Assembly: GCF_001293125.1 (NCBI RefSeq)
Contig: NZ_CP009312.1
Span: forward strand, 248,001-312,000
DNA length: 64,000 nucleotides
Source: Lawsonella clevelandensis
GTDB taxonomy: Bacteria > Actinomycetota > Actinomycetes > Mycobacteriales > Mycobacteriaceae
Direction: 5' to 3'
This document shows, piece by piece, positions 1 through 10,477 of this stretch (positions are counted from its first letter, which is position 1; the number at the start of each line of letters is the position of its first letter). Made by a program: the position numbers and the translations under genes. A model generated the notes under the pieces. That model worked only from the letters and a program-made list of their open reading frames with translations. It was not told where the DNA came from and ran no database searches.

Positions 1-490
1 GGGTGCGTTCTACAAGAAGGCGGTGTTCTTCGCTGGGTTCTCCGGCGAAAAATGTTGCATTCGTGTCGCCGTGTACGCCGTTCTTAAATGCGGTGACATC
101 GATGTTGACGATATCGCCTTCCTGAATCACTGTAGAATCTGGAATGCCATGGCACACAATCTCATTGAGCGATGTACAGCAGGACTTGGTAAAGCCTCGA
201 TATCCTAGTGTGGAGGGGTAGGCGCCGTGGTCACACATGTACTCGTGCGCAATGCGATCCACTTCGTCAGTGGTCACGCCAGGAGCAACTGCTTCCCCGG
301 CTACCTGCAGTGCATCAGCGGCAATTGTGGAGGCTTCCCGCATTGCCTCAATAACTTCGGGAGTCTGTACATAGGGTTCACCGATGGCCTCTTGTACATC
401 GTCCTTCCACGCATATTCTGGCCGCTCAATGCCAGCGGGAACAGTGCGGATAGGGGTGGGTTTGCCAGGGTGTAGCGGTCCTCGAGTCAT
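1..490 (-). CDS. map: Methionine aminopeptidase type I, N-terminal 163 codons (cut by window edge)
   Basis: This enzyme removes the initiator methionine from new proteins in the cytoplasm using a two-metal centre. The visible part reads [20 protein letters not shown], then the typical NYLG-like region ([18 protein letters not shown]), the substrate histidine in [10 protein letters not shown], and the first metal ligands in [20 protein letters not shown] (two Asp). The reading frame runs off position 1, so the remaining His and Glu ligands are outside. The start is the ATG at 488-490, with GGGAGAGGAC as ribosome binding site just upstream. The long N-terminal arm before the catalytic core resembles the actinobacterial MapB form. 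It lies 48 nt downstream of ispG on the same strand. Confidence 0.95.
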   Translation of the reverse strand, partial: MTRGPLHPGKPTPIRTVPAGIERPEYAWKDDVQEAIGEPYVQTPEVIEAMREASTIAADALQVAGEAVAPGVTTDEVDRIAHEYMCDHGAYPSTLGYRGFTKSCCTSLNEIVCHGIPDSTVIQEGDIVNIDVTAFKNGVHGDTNATFFAGEPSEEHRLLVERT

Positions 491-538
491 CAATAGTCCT
501 CTCCCAGTGGGGTATTTCAAGTGGGGTGGGTAATGGGG

Positions 539-1666
539 TTACTGGGCAGAAAGACCTTGCTCATCGGCGATGCGCTGAGCTTCCTCAATAAGAGTGGGGA
601 CGATCTCCTTCTCCGGTACAGTCTTAATGACCTGTCCCTTCACGAAAATCTGTCCTTTGCCATTACCTGATGCACAGCCCAAATCAGCTTCACGAGCTTC
701 ACCTGGGCCGTTGACAACGCAACCCATAACCGCCACGCGCAACGGGAAGGATACGTCCTTGAGGCCTTCTTCGACCTCATTGGCTAGCTCAACAACATCC
801 ACCTGGCAGCGTCCACATGAGGGGCAGGAGACGATCTCCAGGCGCTTGGGGCGAAGGTTTAAACTCCGCAGAATAGCTTCGCCGACCTTAATCTCTTCCA
901 CCGGCGGCGCAGAAAGACTGACGCGAATAGTATCCCCAATGCCTCGTGCAAGGAGCGTACCGAAGGCAACCGACGACTTAACTGTGCCTTGGAATGCGGG
1001 GCCTGCTTCGGTAACACCCAGGTGCAATGGGTAGTCACACTGGGCTGCCAGTAGTGTGTAGGCTTGCACCATCGTCACAGGATCATGGTGTTTCACTGAG
1101 ATGGCGATGTCATGGAAGTCGTGCTCGGCGAAAAGACCTGCTTCCCAGAGCGCGGATTCGACGAGCGCCTCGGGAGTCGCCTTTCCATACTTTTCTAGCA
1201 GTCGTTTGTCGAGAGAACCAGCGTTAATACCAATACGGATAGGAATATTGGCGGCACGAGCGGCAGTGGCCACTTCCTTCACTCGTCCATCGAACTCACG
1301 AATATTGCCAGGGTTCACACGAACAGCAGCACAACCAGCATCAATAGCGGCGAAGATATAACGAGGCTGGAAGTGAATATCGGCGATAACAGGGATGGGG
1401 CTCTTTGCCGCGATTGCCGTCAACGCATCAGCATCTTCCTGCCGCGGACAGGCAACACGCACAATGTCACAGCCAGCAGCTGCGAGCTCTGCGATCTGTT
1501 GCAGAGTAGCGTTAGTGTCGTGGGTACGAGTGGTGGTCATCGATTGGACAGAGACTGGGAAATTGGAACCCACGCCCACACTACCCACCATCAGCTGACG
1601 GGTTTTCCGGCGCGGATGGAGTACCGGTTCGGGAGCTTCAGGCATTCCCAGATTCACATCGGCCAC
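539..1666 (-). CDS. ispG: 4-hydroxy-3-methylbut-2-en-1-yl diphosphate synthase
   Basis: IspG (GcpE) is the [4Fe-4S] enzyme that converts MEcPP to HMBPP, the penultimate step of the MEP isoprenoid pathway. The protein has 375 residues, normal for the bacterial form. Cluster cysteines are visible in CPSCGRC (about residues 281-287) and in [10 protein letters not shown] (Cys about 316). The N-terminal TIM barrel carries [12 protein letters not shown] and the conserved RVNPGNI. It starts at GTG with a good Shine-Dalgarno sequence (GAGGAGAA). It shares a strand with dxr, another MEP gene, with rip1 between them, the usual mycobacterial order. Confidence 0.97.
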   Translation of the reverse strand: MADVNLGMPEAPEPVLHPRRKTRQLMVGSVGVGSNFPVSVQSMTTTRTHDTNATLQQIAELAAAGCDIVRVACPRQEDADALTAIAAKSPIPVIADIHFQPRYIFAAIDAGCAAVRVNPGNIREFDGRVKEVATAARAANIPIRIGINAGSLDKRLLEKYGKATPEALVESALWEAGLFAEHDFHDIAISVKHHDPVTMVQAYTLLAAQCDYPLHLGVTEAGPAFQGTVKSSVAFGTLLARGIGDTIRVSLSAPPVEEIKVGEAILRSLNLRPKRLEIVSCPSCGRCQVDVVELANEVEEGLKDVSFPLRVAVMGCVVNGPGEAREADLGCASGNGKGQIFVKGQVIKTVPEKEIVPTLIEEAQRIADEQGLSAQ

Positions 1667-1736
1667 GATGATTCTCCTCTCGAAAAGCTCGGGGTGTCTT
1701 TCTGTATCACTTTCTAATGCTAGTCACTGCACACGT

Positions 1737-2972
1737 TTACTGCATAAGCCGCACTGGGTTCACCACATCGGCGACTACCGTCACGATAAACAACAAAACC
1801 AGGAGACCTACCACAATTGTGGTCAGTGGGAGCAGCTTGGAGTAGTCGGCTGGCCCCAATGGCTCTTTACCGTGGAGACGGCGGATGGCATCCCGCAGTT
1901 TCTCGTAGATGATGACCATCACGTGACCGCCATCCAAAGGCGGCAATGGAATAAGGTTAAAGAGTGCTAAGCAGAAGTTAATCTGTGCCAGCAGCATTAA
2001 GAAGACCGGCCAAGAGCCAAACGCTAGGGCATCACCACCTGCCACCGAAGCACCAACCACACTCATCGGGCTATTCGCTGACCGCTCGCCACCAAAAATG
2101 GATTTCACGAGGCCGGGAAGCTGGGACGGAATATTGACAAGGGCCTTTGCGATGGCTCCATTCAGATCCCAGGAGAAACTGACGGCAGCGGGCACGGCAG
2201 TCGCCACATTGTAGTGGCGGAGAGGTTCGAGCGGCTCCTGTCGAACGCTCACCCCAGCCACGGCAACCCGGCGAAGCGTCCCTTTGCTGTCTTTATCTGC
2301 ACCCGGTTTTTTCACTAATCGCAGCGCCGGTTGCGGATCAATACGGAAGGTGTAGTTCTTACCGGCTCGCTCGACGGTGTAGATCACCACCGACGTTGCA
2401 GATTGAGTGAGCGAAATGACCTGATTGGGATCCTTAATTCGGGTCCCATTGACATGCGTGATAATGTCTCCCGCTTGTACACCGGCAGTGCCTGCCGGAC
2501 CTTTACCAGCACAATCGGCAACTGAGCCGTCTGTACGCTGGTCCGCCACACAGGTTGTGGCGGCGACACGCGTCACCATGGGTGAGTTCATATTGGGAAG
2601 ACCCCATGCTGCCGCAACCACCCAGATGAGGACAATGCCCAGGAGAATGTTCATAAAGATGCCACCCAGCATCACAATGATGCGTTTCCAGGCAGGCTTT
2701 TTATACATGACATCGGGAGCTTCTTCTTCGGTGAGATTCTCATCCAAGATGGTCATACCAGCGATATCGCAGAAACCGCCCAGGGGCAATGCCTTGATAC
2801 CGTACTCGGTTTCCCCTTTACGGCGGGAAAACAGTGTCGGTCCGAAACCAATGAAATAGGCTCGAACGCGCATTCCCGACCATTTGGCGGTAAGCAAATG
2901 CCCCGCTTCATGGAGCGCCACCGAAACGGCGATGCCAATGATAAAAAGAATAATGCCGAGGGCAAAAGTCAT
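1737..2972 (-). CDS. rip1: Site-2 intramembrane zinc metalloprotease (Rip1/RseP family, M50)
   Basis: An integral membrane protease that cleaves anti-sigma factors and other single-pass proteins inside the membrane. The 411-residue protein starts [11 protein letters not shown] at ATG 2970-2972; an upstream in-frame extension only reads into dxr. Zinc motif HEAGH is at residues 21-25 inside the first membrane segment. A PDZ domain follows ([13 protein letters not shown]). The second catalytic motif [12 protein letters not shown] sits near residue 345, with C-terminal membrane helices after it. The ATG overlaps the dxr TGA (ATGA), so translation is probably coupled. In mycobacteria the homologue Rip1 controls several sigma-factor pathways; that role here is inferred. 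Confidence 0.95.
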   Translation of the reverse strand: MTFALGIILFIIGIAVSVALHEAGHLLTAKWSGMRVRAYFIGFGPTLFSRRKGETEYGIKALPLGGFCDIAGMTILDENLTEEEAPDVMYKKPAWKRIIVMLGGIFMNILLGIVLIWVVAAAWGLPNMNSPMVTRVAATTCVADQRTDGSVADCAGKGPAGTAGVQAGDIITHVNGTRIKDPNQVISLTQSATSVVIYTVERAGKNYTFRIDPQPALRLVKKPGADKDSKGTLRRVAVAGVSVRQEPLEPLRHYNVATAVPAAVSFSWDLNGAIAKALVNIPSQLPGLVKSIFGGERSANSPMSVVGASVAGGDALAFGSWPVFLMLLAQINFCLALFNLIPLPPLDGGHVMVIIYEKLRDAIRRLHGKEPLGPADYSKLLPLTTIVVGLLVLLFIVTVVADVVNPVRLMQ

Positions 2973-4138
2973 GCATGCTCCTGGAGCTTCTGCTGGGCAC
3001 GTGCACGCGCCCACGCTTCGGTGGCGAGAACATCGTCGACACACGTGGGGGTTGCCGCCCACTGGTCAGCTTCGGACAGAACGTCCGCAACAGTATCAAC
3101 GATTGCAGGGAAGGTTAAGTTCCCAGCAAGGAATGCAGCGGCTGCTTCCTCATTTGCGGCGTTATACACTGCGGTCATCGTTCCACCGGCTCGTCCTGCT
3201 GCACGAGCCAGCTCGACTGCAGGGAAGACGCCGTTATCGAGCGGTTCAAAACTCCACTCTTGCGCACTGCTGAAATCACACGCGGGCGCAGCGTCTGGGA
3301 CCCGATCAGGCCACATCATTCCTAACGAGATAGGGATCTTCATCGACGGCGGCGAGGCCTGCGCAATGGTCGATCCGTCGACGAACGTGACCATCGAGTG
3401 GACGATCGATTGCGGATGAACGACGACGGTGATGGCGTCGTAGCTTACTCCGAACAATAGATGTGCCTCGATGAGCTCCAACCCTTTGTTGATGAGGGTG
3501 GCAGAGTTGAGCGTATTCATCGGCCCCATATTCCAGGTGGGATGAGCTCCCGCTTGCTCGGGGGTCACTGACTCTAACTGTTGTCGTGTCCACCCATGGA
3601 ACGGGCCCCCAGAAGCAGTGAGCACCAGTCGTGCAACTTCTGTGGTCCGTCCCGACCGCAAGCATTGTGCAAAGGCGGAGTGTTCTGAATCGACGGGTAC
3701 GATCTGCCCTGTATGGGCAGCAGCAATGACCAATTCTCCACCGGCTACCAGGGACTCTTTATTGGCCAGGGCAAGGGTTTCTCCTGCTCCAATGGCAGCA
3801 AGTGTGGGGCCTAGCCCCAAGGAACCCACGAGTCCATTGAGGACTGTGTGTGCGGGGACGGATGCCACGAGATCGGTTGCGGCAGTGTCCCCCGCCCGAA
3901 CAGTGACCCCGGTCCGATCCTGGACACGTTGTGCAGCGGCGGGATCGGCTACTGCGACTTCGGTGACGCCAAACTCCACAATCTGATCGCAGAGAAGGTC
4001 GACAGACTGCTGCGTGGTGCCACCTGCTGCCAGGCCGACAACCTTCAGCAAGTGTGAATTGGCACGGATAATATCGAGGGCTTGGGTACCGATCGAGCCG
4101 GTAGAGCCAAGCAGGAGAATAGAACGGGGCTCGGTCAC
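2969..4138 (-). CDS. dxr: 1-deoxy-D-xylulose 5-phosphate reductoisomerase
   Basis: Dxr (IspC) makes MEP from DXP with NADPH and a divalent metal, the committed step of the MEP pathway and the fosmidomycin target. The chosen GTG start at 4138 gives [17 protein letters not shown], placing the NADPH-binding GSTGSIG at the usual N-terminal position; an upstream start at 4195 would overlap rlmN. Other motifs are [10 protein letters not shown], the metal and substrate segment [18 protein letters not shown], and [10 protein letters not shown]. The length of 389 residues is normal. The stop overlaps the rip1 start by 4 nt. The gap to rlmN is 28 nt, so it probably belongs to the same transcription unit. 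Confidence 0.96.
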   Translation of the reverse strand: MTEPRSILLLGSTGSIGTQALDIIRANSHLLKVVGLAAGGTTQQSVDLLCDQIVEFGVTEVAVADPAAAQRVQDRTGVTVRAGDTAATDLVASVPAHTVLNGLVGSLGLGPTLAAIGAGETLALANKESLVAGGELVIAAAHTGQIVPVDSEHSAFAQCLRSGRTTEVARLVLTASGGPFHGWTRQQLESVTPEQAGAHPTWNMGPMNTLNSATLINKGLELIEAHLLFGVSYDAITVVVHPQSIVHSMVTFVDGSTIAQASPPSMKIPISLGMMWPDRVPDAAPACDFSSAQEWSFEPLDNGVFPAVELARAAGRAGGTMTAVYNAANEEAAAAFLAGNLTFPAIVDTVADVLSEADQWAATPTCVDDVLATEAWARARAQQKLQEHA

Positions 4139-4166
4139 TGGATCTTCTTTCTTCTTTCCGCCTAGT

Positions 4167-5276
4167 CTACTTCTCTTCCGCAGCGAGCTGACCACAAGCT
4201 GCCGCGATGTCTTGGCCGCGAGTATCTCGCACGGTGCATGTCACACCCTGCGCACGCACATGCTGGACAAAGGCGTCTTGGCGGTCTCGGGGAGAAGCAT
4301 CCCATTCACTTCCGGGAGTGGGGTTGAGAGGGATGAGGTTGACATGTGCCATCTGCTGAAGCTCCCGATGGAGGAGCTGGCCGAGCATGTCAGCGCGCCA
4401 AAGTTGATCATTGACGTCGCGAATAAATGCATATTCAATCGAGATGCGACGGCCCGTGCGATCCGCGTAATACTTAGCCGCATCGATGACATCGGCAAGA
4501 GGCCAACGGTTATTGGCGGGAACGAGGGTATTGCGAAGTTCGTCGTCGGGGCAGTGCAGAGAAATGGCCAGGGTGACGGCGAGATCTTCATCCGCCAAAC
4601 GGCGAATAGCGGGAGCCACCCCTACTGTCGACACCGTAACGTGACGTTGTGAGATACCAAAACCTTGTGGAATGGGTGCGGTAATCTGACGAATTGCCCG
4701 CAGGACTCGTTTGTAGTTGGCGAGCGGCTCTCCCATCCCCATGAACACCACGTTGGAGAGACGTCCCGGGCCGCCCTCCATTTCTCCCTTTTCCATAGTG
4801 CTGGCCGCCACACGTACTTGCTCAACGATCTCCGCAGCCGAGAGTTGGCGTTGAATGCCCAGCTGTCCCGTGGCACAGAAGGGGCAGGCCTGTGCGCACC
4901 CTGCTTGTGAGGAGATACAGAGCGTCGCACGGTCACTGTAGCGCATGAGAACGGATTCAAGGACGGTGCCGTCCGGCGACTTCCAGAGTGTCTTCTGGGT
5001 TGCTCCCCCATCTGCCTCAATATAGCGAACCGGGCTGAGGAGCTGCGGGAATAGGGCATCCTTCACTGCTTCTCGGACGCCGGTGGGAAGGTCGGTCATT
5101 TGCAGCGGATCCGCTTCATAACGGCCGTAATAGTGACGAGCGATTTGGTCCGCACGGAAGGCAGGCATCCCAAGTTCACGCATCTTGTTCTTAACCTCGG
5201 AGAGGGTAAGATCGGCAAAGTGCGTTGGAGGGAGCCCTCGACGGGGGCCACGGGCGAGAGGTACAGGAATCGTCAT
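4167..5276 (-). CDS. rlmN: 23S rRNA (adenine2503-C2)/tRNA methyltransferase, radical SAM
   Basis: RlmN methylates C2 of A2503 in 23S rRNA and A37 of some tRNAs by radical SAM chemistry. The iron-sulfur motif CxxxCxxC is at residues 127-134 (CAQACPFC). GMGEPLANY follows, and the catalytic C-terminal cysteine lies in [18 protein letters not shown]. The protein has 369 residues, normal length. It diverges from the LapA-like gene across a 72-bp gap. The Shine-Dalgarno sequence before the ATG is weak (AGAAG). Confidence 0.96.
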   Translation of the reverse strand: MTIPVPLARGPRRGLPPTHFADLTLSEVKNKMRELGMPAFRADQIARHYYGRYEADPLQMTDLPTGVREAVKDALFPQLLSPVRYIEADGGATQKTLWKSPDGTVLESVLMRYSDRATLCISSQAGCAQACPFCATGQLGIQRQLSAAEIVEQVRVAASTMEKGEMEGGPGRLSNVVFMGMGEPLANYKRVLRAIRQITAPIPQGFGISQRHVTVSTVGVAPAIRRLADEDLAVTLAISLHCPDDELRNTLVPANNRWPLADVIDAAKYYADRTGRRISIEYAFIRDVNDQLWRADMLGQLLHRELQQMAHVNLIPLNPTPGSEWDASPRDRQDAFVQHVRAQGVTCTVRDTRGQDIAAACGQLAAEEK

Positions 5277-5348
5277 AGCACTTCTATTGTGCCAGCTCTC
5301 GGTTAATTTTCTTCACACAGGTCCTGAGATTCTGCAAGAATTAGCAGC

Positions 5349-5762
5349 ATGAGCATTAAAAATACCGATTCTCAGCCGATCACCGGTTCCCCTGCACCCG
5401 GTGTCTCGACAACTTCCACGGTGAACGCTCCGGCAGTTCCTCCCACTGATCGTACGGATCCCTCCCCTGCCTTGTCGACCTCCGAAAAGTCCGCTAAGAC
5501 TTCCAGTAAAGTAGGTGCGACCTGGGTTTTCCTGTTCCTGGGGATGCTTCTTCTCATCCTGTTGTTAGTCTTTGTTCTGCAGAATCTCGATCAGGTGTCC
5601 ATGACCCTCTTTACTGCGCAGATCTCCTTCCCCCTGGGCGTGGGGATGCTTCTTGCCGCTATCGCAGGTGCTCTCATCATGACGCTCATTGGATCGGTAC
5701 GCATCATTCAGTTACGTCGCCAGGTGGCACGGAGTACACACAAAGACACAACCAAACTCTAA
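5349..5762 (+). CDS. LapA-domain (DUF1049) small membrane protein
   Basis: A 137-residue protein of unknown role. The first about 55 residues are Ser/Thr/Pro-rich and probably disordered. Two membrane segments follow: WVFLFLGMLLLILLLVFVLQ (about 59-78) and a second near 94-115. Between them lies the DUF1049/LapA signature (QNLDQVSMTLFTAQISFPLGV), and a basic tail follows (RIIQLRRQVARS). LapA-like proteins are linked to envelope assembly in Gram-negatives, but the actinobacterial members are uncharacterised. It is transcribed alone, divergent from rlmN, and followed by a strong hairpin shared with the convergent cdsA. Confidence 0.8.
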   Translation: MSIKNTDSQPITGSPAPGVSTTSTVNAPAVPPTDRTDPSPALSTSEKSAKTSSKVGATWVFLFLGMLLLILLLVFVLQNLDQVSMTLFTAQISFPLGVGMLLAAIAGALIMTLIGSVRIIQLRRQVARSTHKDTTKL

Positions 5763-5836
5763 ACGCACAGCATTCGTGATTCTCCCTAACAGCGAGGCGA
5801 GCCGCCCCTTTCCTGGGAGAACCCTATAGATACTGC

Positions 5837-5878
5837 AAGGCGCTGTGGACACCTCGAAGGTGGCCCACAGCGCCTTTT
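5837..5878. terminator. Bidirectional intrinsic terminator between the LapA-like gene and cdsA
   Basis: Perfect 12-bp outer stem AAGGCGCTGTGG / CCACAGCGCCTT with a short extra inner stem, followed by T residues on the plus side and A residues before it. It lies between convergent genes in a 214-bp gap that holds nothing else I recognise. Confidence 0.75.
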
Positions 5879-5976
5879 ACTTTGCCTGTGTGCTAGGCGT
5901 ACCTTCTTCCCGGTTTGTGTTGTGCAGCCAGTAGTCGGCACAACACAGCATGCGGGAGAAGAAGATATGACGGGTA

Positions 5977-6897
5977 TTAGAACAGCCCGTTGAGGGAAAC
6001 AGCGATGGTGAGGACAACCCATGTCATAGCCGCGCTCGGAAGCATACCGTCAACCCGGTCCATCATTCCGCCATGTCCAGGAAGCAGGTTACTCATATCT
6101 TTAATGCCCAGCTCACGCTTAACCTGCGACTCCGCCAGATCACCGAAGATATCCGAGAAGACCAGACCTACTGCTAGCACAATACCAACCCACCAGGGAA
6201 GCTTGAGCAAAAAGACGGTCATGAGGATAGCGGCAATCAGTGCGAAGACGAGGGACCCAGTGAGGCCTTCCCAGGATTTCTTCGGACTGACTTTCGGGGC
6301 GAGTGGGTGTTTACCCCACAGCACACCGAAGGTATACCCGCCGGTGTCGGAGCACACAACTGTGACGATGAACGTCACGAGGAGGAGGTTACCTTTCAGG
6401 GTGCCATCGGCAGACTCAAAGCCCATCAGGACGGTAGTGAAAGCGCCCATGAGAGGGATCCATGCTAGCAAGAAGCCCCCCATGCTGGTATCTCGCAACC
6501 AACCTGTCGGAGATGCTTTATTCCCATCGAGGAATAGGCGAATTACTGAGAACAGCATGATAGACAGCAGGAATGCCACCATGATTCCGGTGATACCAGC
6601 CAGTGCCGACCACACGATCGCCTGCGCCATGATGTGCATCACGACAGGTGGTAAGCGGTATCCGTGCGCTTTCAGATGCGTGAGCACTTCATGCAGCCCA
6701 AGCCCCACCATGATGGCTGCCACGACACTCCACACAAGCTGAATAATCAGGGTGTTGTCGGTAAGGGCAGGGACACCGAGAACGATGAGAAGAATAAACC
6801 CGCCCAAAACGATGCCTGTTCCGAATGCAGCTGGCAGATTACGCCCGGGGTTTCGCTTCCTCTTCAGTGTTTGCGCGGGCTCTGGGGTGGTCGACAC
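5977..6897 (-). CDS. cdsA: Phosphatidate cytidylyltransferase (CDP-diglyceride synthase)
   Basis: CdsA makes CDP-diacylglycerol from phosphatidic acid and CTP in the membrane; all phospholipids, including phosphatidylinositol for mannosides, depend on it. The 306-residue protein has about eight hydrophobic segments. The complete family signature is at the C-terminus: SQVKRELGIKDMSNLLPGHG followed by GMMDRVD. It starts at GTG 6895-6897 only 3 nt after the frr stop, so frr and cdsA are one unit. The loop motif SDTGGYTFGVLWGKHPLAPK with KKSWEG is also typical. Confidence 0.96.
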   Translation of the reverse strand: MSTTPEPAQTLKRKRNPGRNLPAAFGTGIVLGGFILLIVLGVPALTDNTLIIQLVWSVVAAIMVGLGLHEVLTHLKAHGYRLPPVVMHIMAQAIVWSALAGITGIMVAFLLSIMLFSVIRLFLDGNKASPTGWLRDTSMGGFLLAWIPLMGAFTTVLMGFESADGTLKGNLLLVTFIVTVVCSDTGGYTFGVLWGKHPLAPKVSPKKSWEGLTGSLVFALIAAILMTVFLLKLPWWVGIVLAVGLVFSDIFGDLAESQVKRELGIKDMSNLLPGHGGMMDRVDGMLPSAAMTWVVLTIAVSLNGLF

Positions 6898-6900
6898 TAC

Positions 6901-7458
6901 TTACACCTCCATGAGATCGGTTTCCTTAGCGGCCACCATCTCATCGATATTCTGGGTGTACTTCTTGGTGAGTGCGTCAACGTCCTTTTCGGCAGCCTTG
7001 ACTTCATCCTCACCAGCTTCGCCATCCTTATCCATTTTCTTCAGATCTTCCATGGCCTTCCGGCGAATGCCACGAATAGCGATCTTGCCGTCCTCCCCTT
7101 TTGACTTAGCCTGCTTAGTCAGTTCACGACGGCGTTCTTCAGTAAGTTGTGGCACATTGATGCGTAGCACCTGACCATCATTAGCGGGGTTAAACCCCAG
7201 GTCAGAGTTACGGATGGCATTCTCAATATTGGCCATTTGGCTCTGCTCATAGGGCTTGATGAGGACGAGACGCGCCTCGGGGATATTGATGGTGGCCATC
7301 TGGTTGATGGGAGTCATCACCCCGTAATAGTCGGCCATAACGTGGTTAAACATGGCGGCTGTCGCACGCCCGGCACGAATAGTACTGAGGTTCTCACGGG
7401 TGTGCTCCACAGTCTTATCCATCTTGTCTTCTGCTTCGAAGAGAATCTCCTCGATCAT
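6901..7458 (-). CDS. frr: Ribosome recycling factor
   Basis: RRF splits post-termination ribosomes together with EF-G. The 185-residue length matches the family. Conserved regions are [56 protein letters not shown] and [14 protein letters not shown]. It begins at ATG with a clear AAAGGAAG Shine-Dalgarno. It lies 39 nt downstream of pyrH and immediately upstream of cdsA. Confidence 0.98.
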   Translation of the reverse strand: MIEEILFEAEDKMDKTVEHTRENLSTIRAGRATAAMFNHVMADYYGVMTPINQMATINIPEARLVLIKPYEQSQMANIENAIRNSDLGFNPANDGQVLRINVPQLTEERRRELTKQAKSKGEDGKIAIRGIRRKAMEDLKKMDKDGEAGEDEVKAAEKDVDALTKKYTQNIDEMVAAKETDLMEV

Positions 7459-7497
7459 GGTGAAATACTTCCTTTGGTGGTGGGTGGGTGAGCTGTC

Positions 7498-8229
7498 TTA
7501 CTCGGGGACGACGAGCGTGCCGATGTCATCACCGTTCACAGCTCGGGCAATGTTTCCCTTTTTCAGCAGATTAAAGACGAGGATCGGCATCTTGTTCTCC
7601 ATACAGAGGGAAAATGCCGTAGCGTCGGCGACCTGTAGTCCACGATCAATGCACTCGCGGGCAGTAATCTGGTCGAACATCGTGGCGGCGGGGTTAGTAC
7701 GGGGGTCAGCGGTATAGACACCGTCAACTGCCTTCGCCATGAGCAGCACATCAGCGCCTACTTCGAGGGCACGCTGAGCAGCCGTGGTGTCGGTGGAGAA
7801 GTAGGGCATACCCATGCCTGCGCCGAAGATCACGACCCTGCCTTTTTCCAGGTGACGAATGGCGCGGAGGGGCAGATAAGGCTCTGCAACCTGTGCCATG
7901 GTGATAGCGGTTTGCACACGGGTCGTGATCCCGCGTTGTTCGAGGAAGTCCTGGAGGGCGAGGCAATTCATGACGGTGCCCAGCATGCCCATGTAGTCGG
8001 AACGAGAACGATCCATACCACGCTTCGAGAGTTCGCGACCGCGGAAGAAGTTACCGCCACCGATAACTACGGCCACTTCGGTACCTGCTTCAACGATTTC
8101 GGCGATCTGAGCGGCAACTGAGTCGACGACATCGGGGTCGACGCCGACTGCACCTCCACCAAACATTTCGCCACCAAGTTTCAGCAGGACGCGCTTGTAT
8201 TGTGACCGTGAGGAGTTGTCCTCCGACAT
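7498..8229 (-). CDS. pyrH: Uridylate kinase (UMP kinase)
   Basis: PyrH phosphorylates UMP to UDP in pyrimidine nucleotide synthesis. The selected ATG at 8227-8229 ([20 protein letters not shown]) has a good AAAAGGGG site; an upstream in-frame ATG would read into the tsf terminator. Motifs are [33 protein letters not shown] and DGVYTADPR, all typical of the amino-acid-kinase fold. Length is 243 residues. It leads the pyrH-frr-cdsA unit and is separated from tsf by a strong terminator. Confidence 0.97.
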   Translation of the reverse strand: MSEDNSSRSQYKRVLLKLGGEMFGGGAVGVDPDVVDSVAAQIAEIVEAGTEVAVVIGGGNFFRGRELSKRGMDRSRSDYMGMLGTVMNCLALQDFLEQRGITTRVQTAITMAQVAEPYLPLRAIRHLEKGRVVIFGAGMGMPYFSTDTTAAQRALEVGADVLLMAKAVDGVYTADPRTNPAATMFDQITARECIDRGLQVADATAFSLCMENKMPILVFNLLKKGNIARAVNGDDIGTLVVPE

Positions 8230-8281
8230 TATGTGAACCCCTTTTAAGGTTGTAAAACGTGTGTTGCTCTCCATGATAGTA

Positions 8282-8335
8282 AAAAGCGGAGTCACCGTGA
8301 GGTCTCTTCCATAAGAGACACGGTAACCCCGCTTT
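8282..8335 (-). terminator. Terminator of the rpsB-tsf operon
   Basis: On the minus strand a long, nearly continuous hairpin (AAAGCGG...CCGCTTT outer arms, then ACCGTG/CACGGT and GTCTCTT/AAGAGAC inside) ends in TTTTT. It lies 48 nt after the tsf stop and upstream of pyrH. Confidence 0.8.
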
Positions 8336-8382
8336 ACTCTGCTTCAGAGGGATTATTGCTCGGCAACAACCCGGTGAGCGCC

Positions 8383-9198
8383 TTAGTGCTGACCGACCTC
8401 GTAGCGGAGGAAGGCGAGAACCTTCACACCAGCTTCGTCGAGGACCTGGCCGACAGTCTTCTTGCTCTCTGCAACGGAGGGCTGATCAACCAAGCAGACG
8501 TCCTTGAAGAAGCCGTTGAGGCGACCCTCAACGATCTTCGGAAGGGCTTGCTCCGGCTTGCCTTCTTCACGAGCGGTAGCCTCGGCGATCTCGTGCTCCT
8601 TAGCGACGACATCGGCGGGAACTTCGTCACGGGTGACGTAGCTCGGCTTCAGTGCTGCAATCTGCATAGCGGCAGCGTGGGCAGCAGCCTCCCCGTCACC
8701 CTCGTACTGGACGAGTACGGCAACCTGCGGAGGCAGATCGGCAGAGCGCTTGTGCATGTAGGTGGATACCTGACCGTCCAGCTTACCGTAGCGGGCAAGC
8801 TGCATCTTTTCGCCGATGATAGCAGAAAGAGCCTGCACAGCGTCAGCAACGGTCTCGCCGTCGAGGTCGAGAGCCAGCAGCTCATCGAGGTCGGCGGGGC
8901 GCTTCTCGGCAGCCAGGTTGACGATCTTGTCAGCCAGGTTGATGAACTGGTCGTTCTTGGCGACGAAGTCAGTCTCGGCATTCAGCTCGATAACGACGCC
9001 ATCCTTAGAAGCAACCAGGCCCTGAGCGGTAGCGCGCTCAGCACGCTTACCCACGTCCTTGGCACCCTGGATACGCAGGATTTCGACAGCCTTGTCAAAG
9101 TCACCTTCAGACTCGGTGAGGGCGTTCTTACAGGCCATCATGCCGGAGCCGGTGATTTCGCGGAGACGCTTCACGTCTGCAGCGGTGAAATTGGCCAT
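8383..9198 (-). CDS. tsf: Elongation factor Ts
   Basis: EF-Ts is the guanine nucleotide exchange factor for EF-Tu. The N-terminal UBA-like domain reads [20 protein letters not shown], followed by MACKNAL. The nucleotide-exchange region has [10 protein letters not shown] and RATAQGL. The protein is 271 residues, a normal length. It is the second gene of rpsB-tsf (29-nt gap). A long open frame on the opposite strand is a codon shadow. Confidence 0.98.
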   Translation of the reverse strand: MANFTAADVKRLREITGSGMMACKNALTESEGDFDKAVEILRIQGAKDVGKRAERATAQGLVASKDGVVIELNAETDFVAKNDQFINLADKIVNLAAEKRPADLDELLALDLDGETVADAVQALSAIIGEKMQLARYGKLDGQVSTYMHKRSADLPPQVAVLVQYEGDGEAAAHAAAMQIAALKPSYVTRDEVPADVVAKEHEIAEATAREEGKPEQALPKIVEGRLNGFFKDVCLVDQPSVAESKKTVGQVLDEAGVKVLAFLRYEVGQH

Positions 9199-9227
9199 TG
9201 TGGCAACCTTCCTAAAGTGTGGGGTGA

Positions 9228-10094
9228 TTACTCGGCGTCAGCGGCAGCATCGGCAGCCGGAGCTTCTTCAGCAGCCGGGGACTCTTTCGCGGCAGCTTCT
9301 TCGGCAGGAGCGTCAGCAGCAGCGGCAGCAAGCTGCTCAGCTTCCCACTCAGCAAGCGGTTCGCCTTCGCCGGGCTTGTCGGCGACGTCCTTCTTGGCAA
9401 CCTGTTCGGCGCGAGCCTGCAGACCTTCGGCGATAGCGGAGGCGATCACCTTGGTGAGAATGGCGTCGGAACGGATAGCATCGTCGTTAGCCGGGATCGG
9501 GTAGTCAACGTCGTCGGGGTCACAGTTGGTATCGAGAATACCGACGACCGGGATGTTAAGCTTCTTGGCTTCAGCGATAGCCAAGTGTTCCTTGTTAGTG
9601 TCAATAACCCACATGACGGAGGGAACCTTGGTCATGTCGCGAATACCGCCGAGGCTGCGCTCCAGCTTGGTCTTCTCACGGGTAAGCATGAGAATTTCCT
9701 TCTTGGTGCGGCCTTCGAAGCCACCAGTCTGCTCCATGTTCTCCAGTTCCTTGAGACGGAGAAGACGCTTGTGAACGGTCTGGAAGTTGGTCAGCATGCC
9801 GCCCAGCCAGCGGTGGTTGACGTAGGGCATACCTACGCGCTTGGCTTCTTCCTCAATCGCTTCCTGGGCTTGCTTCTTGGTGCCAACGAAGAGCACATTG
9901 CCGCCGTGGGCAACGGTCTGCTTAACGAAGTCATAGGCCTCATCGATGGAGGTGAGGGTCTGCTGGAGGTCGATGATGTAGATGCCGTTGCGTTCGGTGA
10001 AGATGAAACGCTTCATCTTGGGGTTCCAACGGCGGGTCTGATGACCAAAGTGTGCACCTGCGTCGAGCAGCTGCTTCATAGTTACAACAGCCAT
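9228..10094 (-). CDS. rpsB: 30S ribosomal protein S2
   Basis: S2 binds late to the 30S head-body junction and recruits S1 where present. Conserved segments are [48 protein letters not shown] and [20 protein letters not shown]. An Ala/Glu-rich low-complexity tail occupies about residues 245-288, as in other actinobacteria. No convincing Shine-Dalgarno precedes the ATG. Instead a hairpin with arms GGAGACT/AGTCTCC lies 9 nt upstream, suggesting translation control from the leader. Confidence 0.98.
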   Translation of the reverse strand: MAVVTMKQLLDAGAHFGHQTRRWNPKMKRFIFTERNGIYIIDLQQTLTSIDEAYDFVKQTVAHGGNVLFVGTKKQAQEAIEEEAKRVGMPYVNHRWLGGMLTNFQTVHKRLLRLKELENMEQTGGFEGRTKKEILMLTREKTKLERSLGGIRDMTKVPSVMWVIDTNKEHLAIAEAKKLNIPVVGILDTNCDPDDVDYPIPANDDAIRSDAILTKVIASAIAEGLQARAEQVAKKDVADKPGEGEPLAEWEAEQLAAAAADAPAEEAAAKESPAAEEAPAADAAADAE

Positions 10095-10339
10095 GTTGTA
10101 GTGGAGACTTGAAGAACAGCACTACACTGCAGTCTCCATCCTCGCTTTCTTCTCTGTGGTTAGTGTGTTCTCACCTTGAGAACACCCTGGTAGAAAAGAG
10201 GTTGACCCGTCACTTGTGTGAACCACGGGGCCCTCATCGCCAGTTCTCCCTACAGAACAATGGAGACTGACGCTACGGGGAGAAACACCTTCCGCGAGTG
10301 GAAGTGAATCCCCGACGTAGTGCTTTCTACGCGAAGTCG

Positions 10340-10367
10340 AATGTACCTCTGTACGCACACATCGCAA
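10340..10367 (-). promoter_or_regulatory. Candidate rpsB-tsf promoter
   Basis: Minus strand: -35 TTGCGA (10362-10367), 16-nt spacer, -10 TACATT (10340-10345). This would give a leader of about 240 nt before rpsB. Found by eye from consensus only. Confidence 0.35.
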
Positions 10368-10422
10368 GCGAAATTCTACCTGGTAGCCCTCCCAAAATCG
10401 AATTGAGTACGGCATAATCTGC

Positions 10423-10440
10423 GCACTACGTACGTAGTGC
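10423..10440. promoter_or_regulatory. Perfect 18-bp palindrome, possible operator of the M23 gene
   Basis: GCACTACGTACGTAGTGC is fully self-complementary. It lies 37 bp before the M23 start and just downstream of a CATAAT -10-like hexamer (10413-10418), so it would overlap the transcription start. Having no loop, it is a better dimeric-protein site than an RNA hairpin. Confidence 0.4.
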
Positions 10441-10477
10441 CGACACACCACCGTCATTCCATGGAAGGAGACGAACC

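Larger units (their letters stand above)
10095..10477. other. 383-bp divergent intergenic region with structured rpsB leader
   Basis: No gene was found here. Seen in the sequence: an inverted repeat GGAGACT/AGTCTCC at 10103-10137 next to the rpsB start; a perfect 8-bp hairpin GTGTTCTC-acctt-GAGAACAC at 10165-10185; a candidate rpsB promoter near 10340-10367; a -10-like CATAAT at 10413-10418 for the M23 gene; and an 18-bp perfect palindrome at 10423-10440. The long leader with hairpins suggests ribosomal-protein feedback control, which is inference. Confidence 0.5.

Noticed and set aside
5786-6022. 78-codon minus-strand frame overlapping the cdsA 3' end
   Set aside because: It spans the bidirectional terminator and reads a low-information Cys/Pro/Ser-rich peptide; no start signal.
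8356-9504. 382-codon open frame opposite tsf and the end of rpsB
   Set aside because: It is entirely antisense to two highly conserved genes, and its Leu/Val/Ser/Ala repeats mirror their codon bias. No ribosome binding site or family motif.
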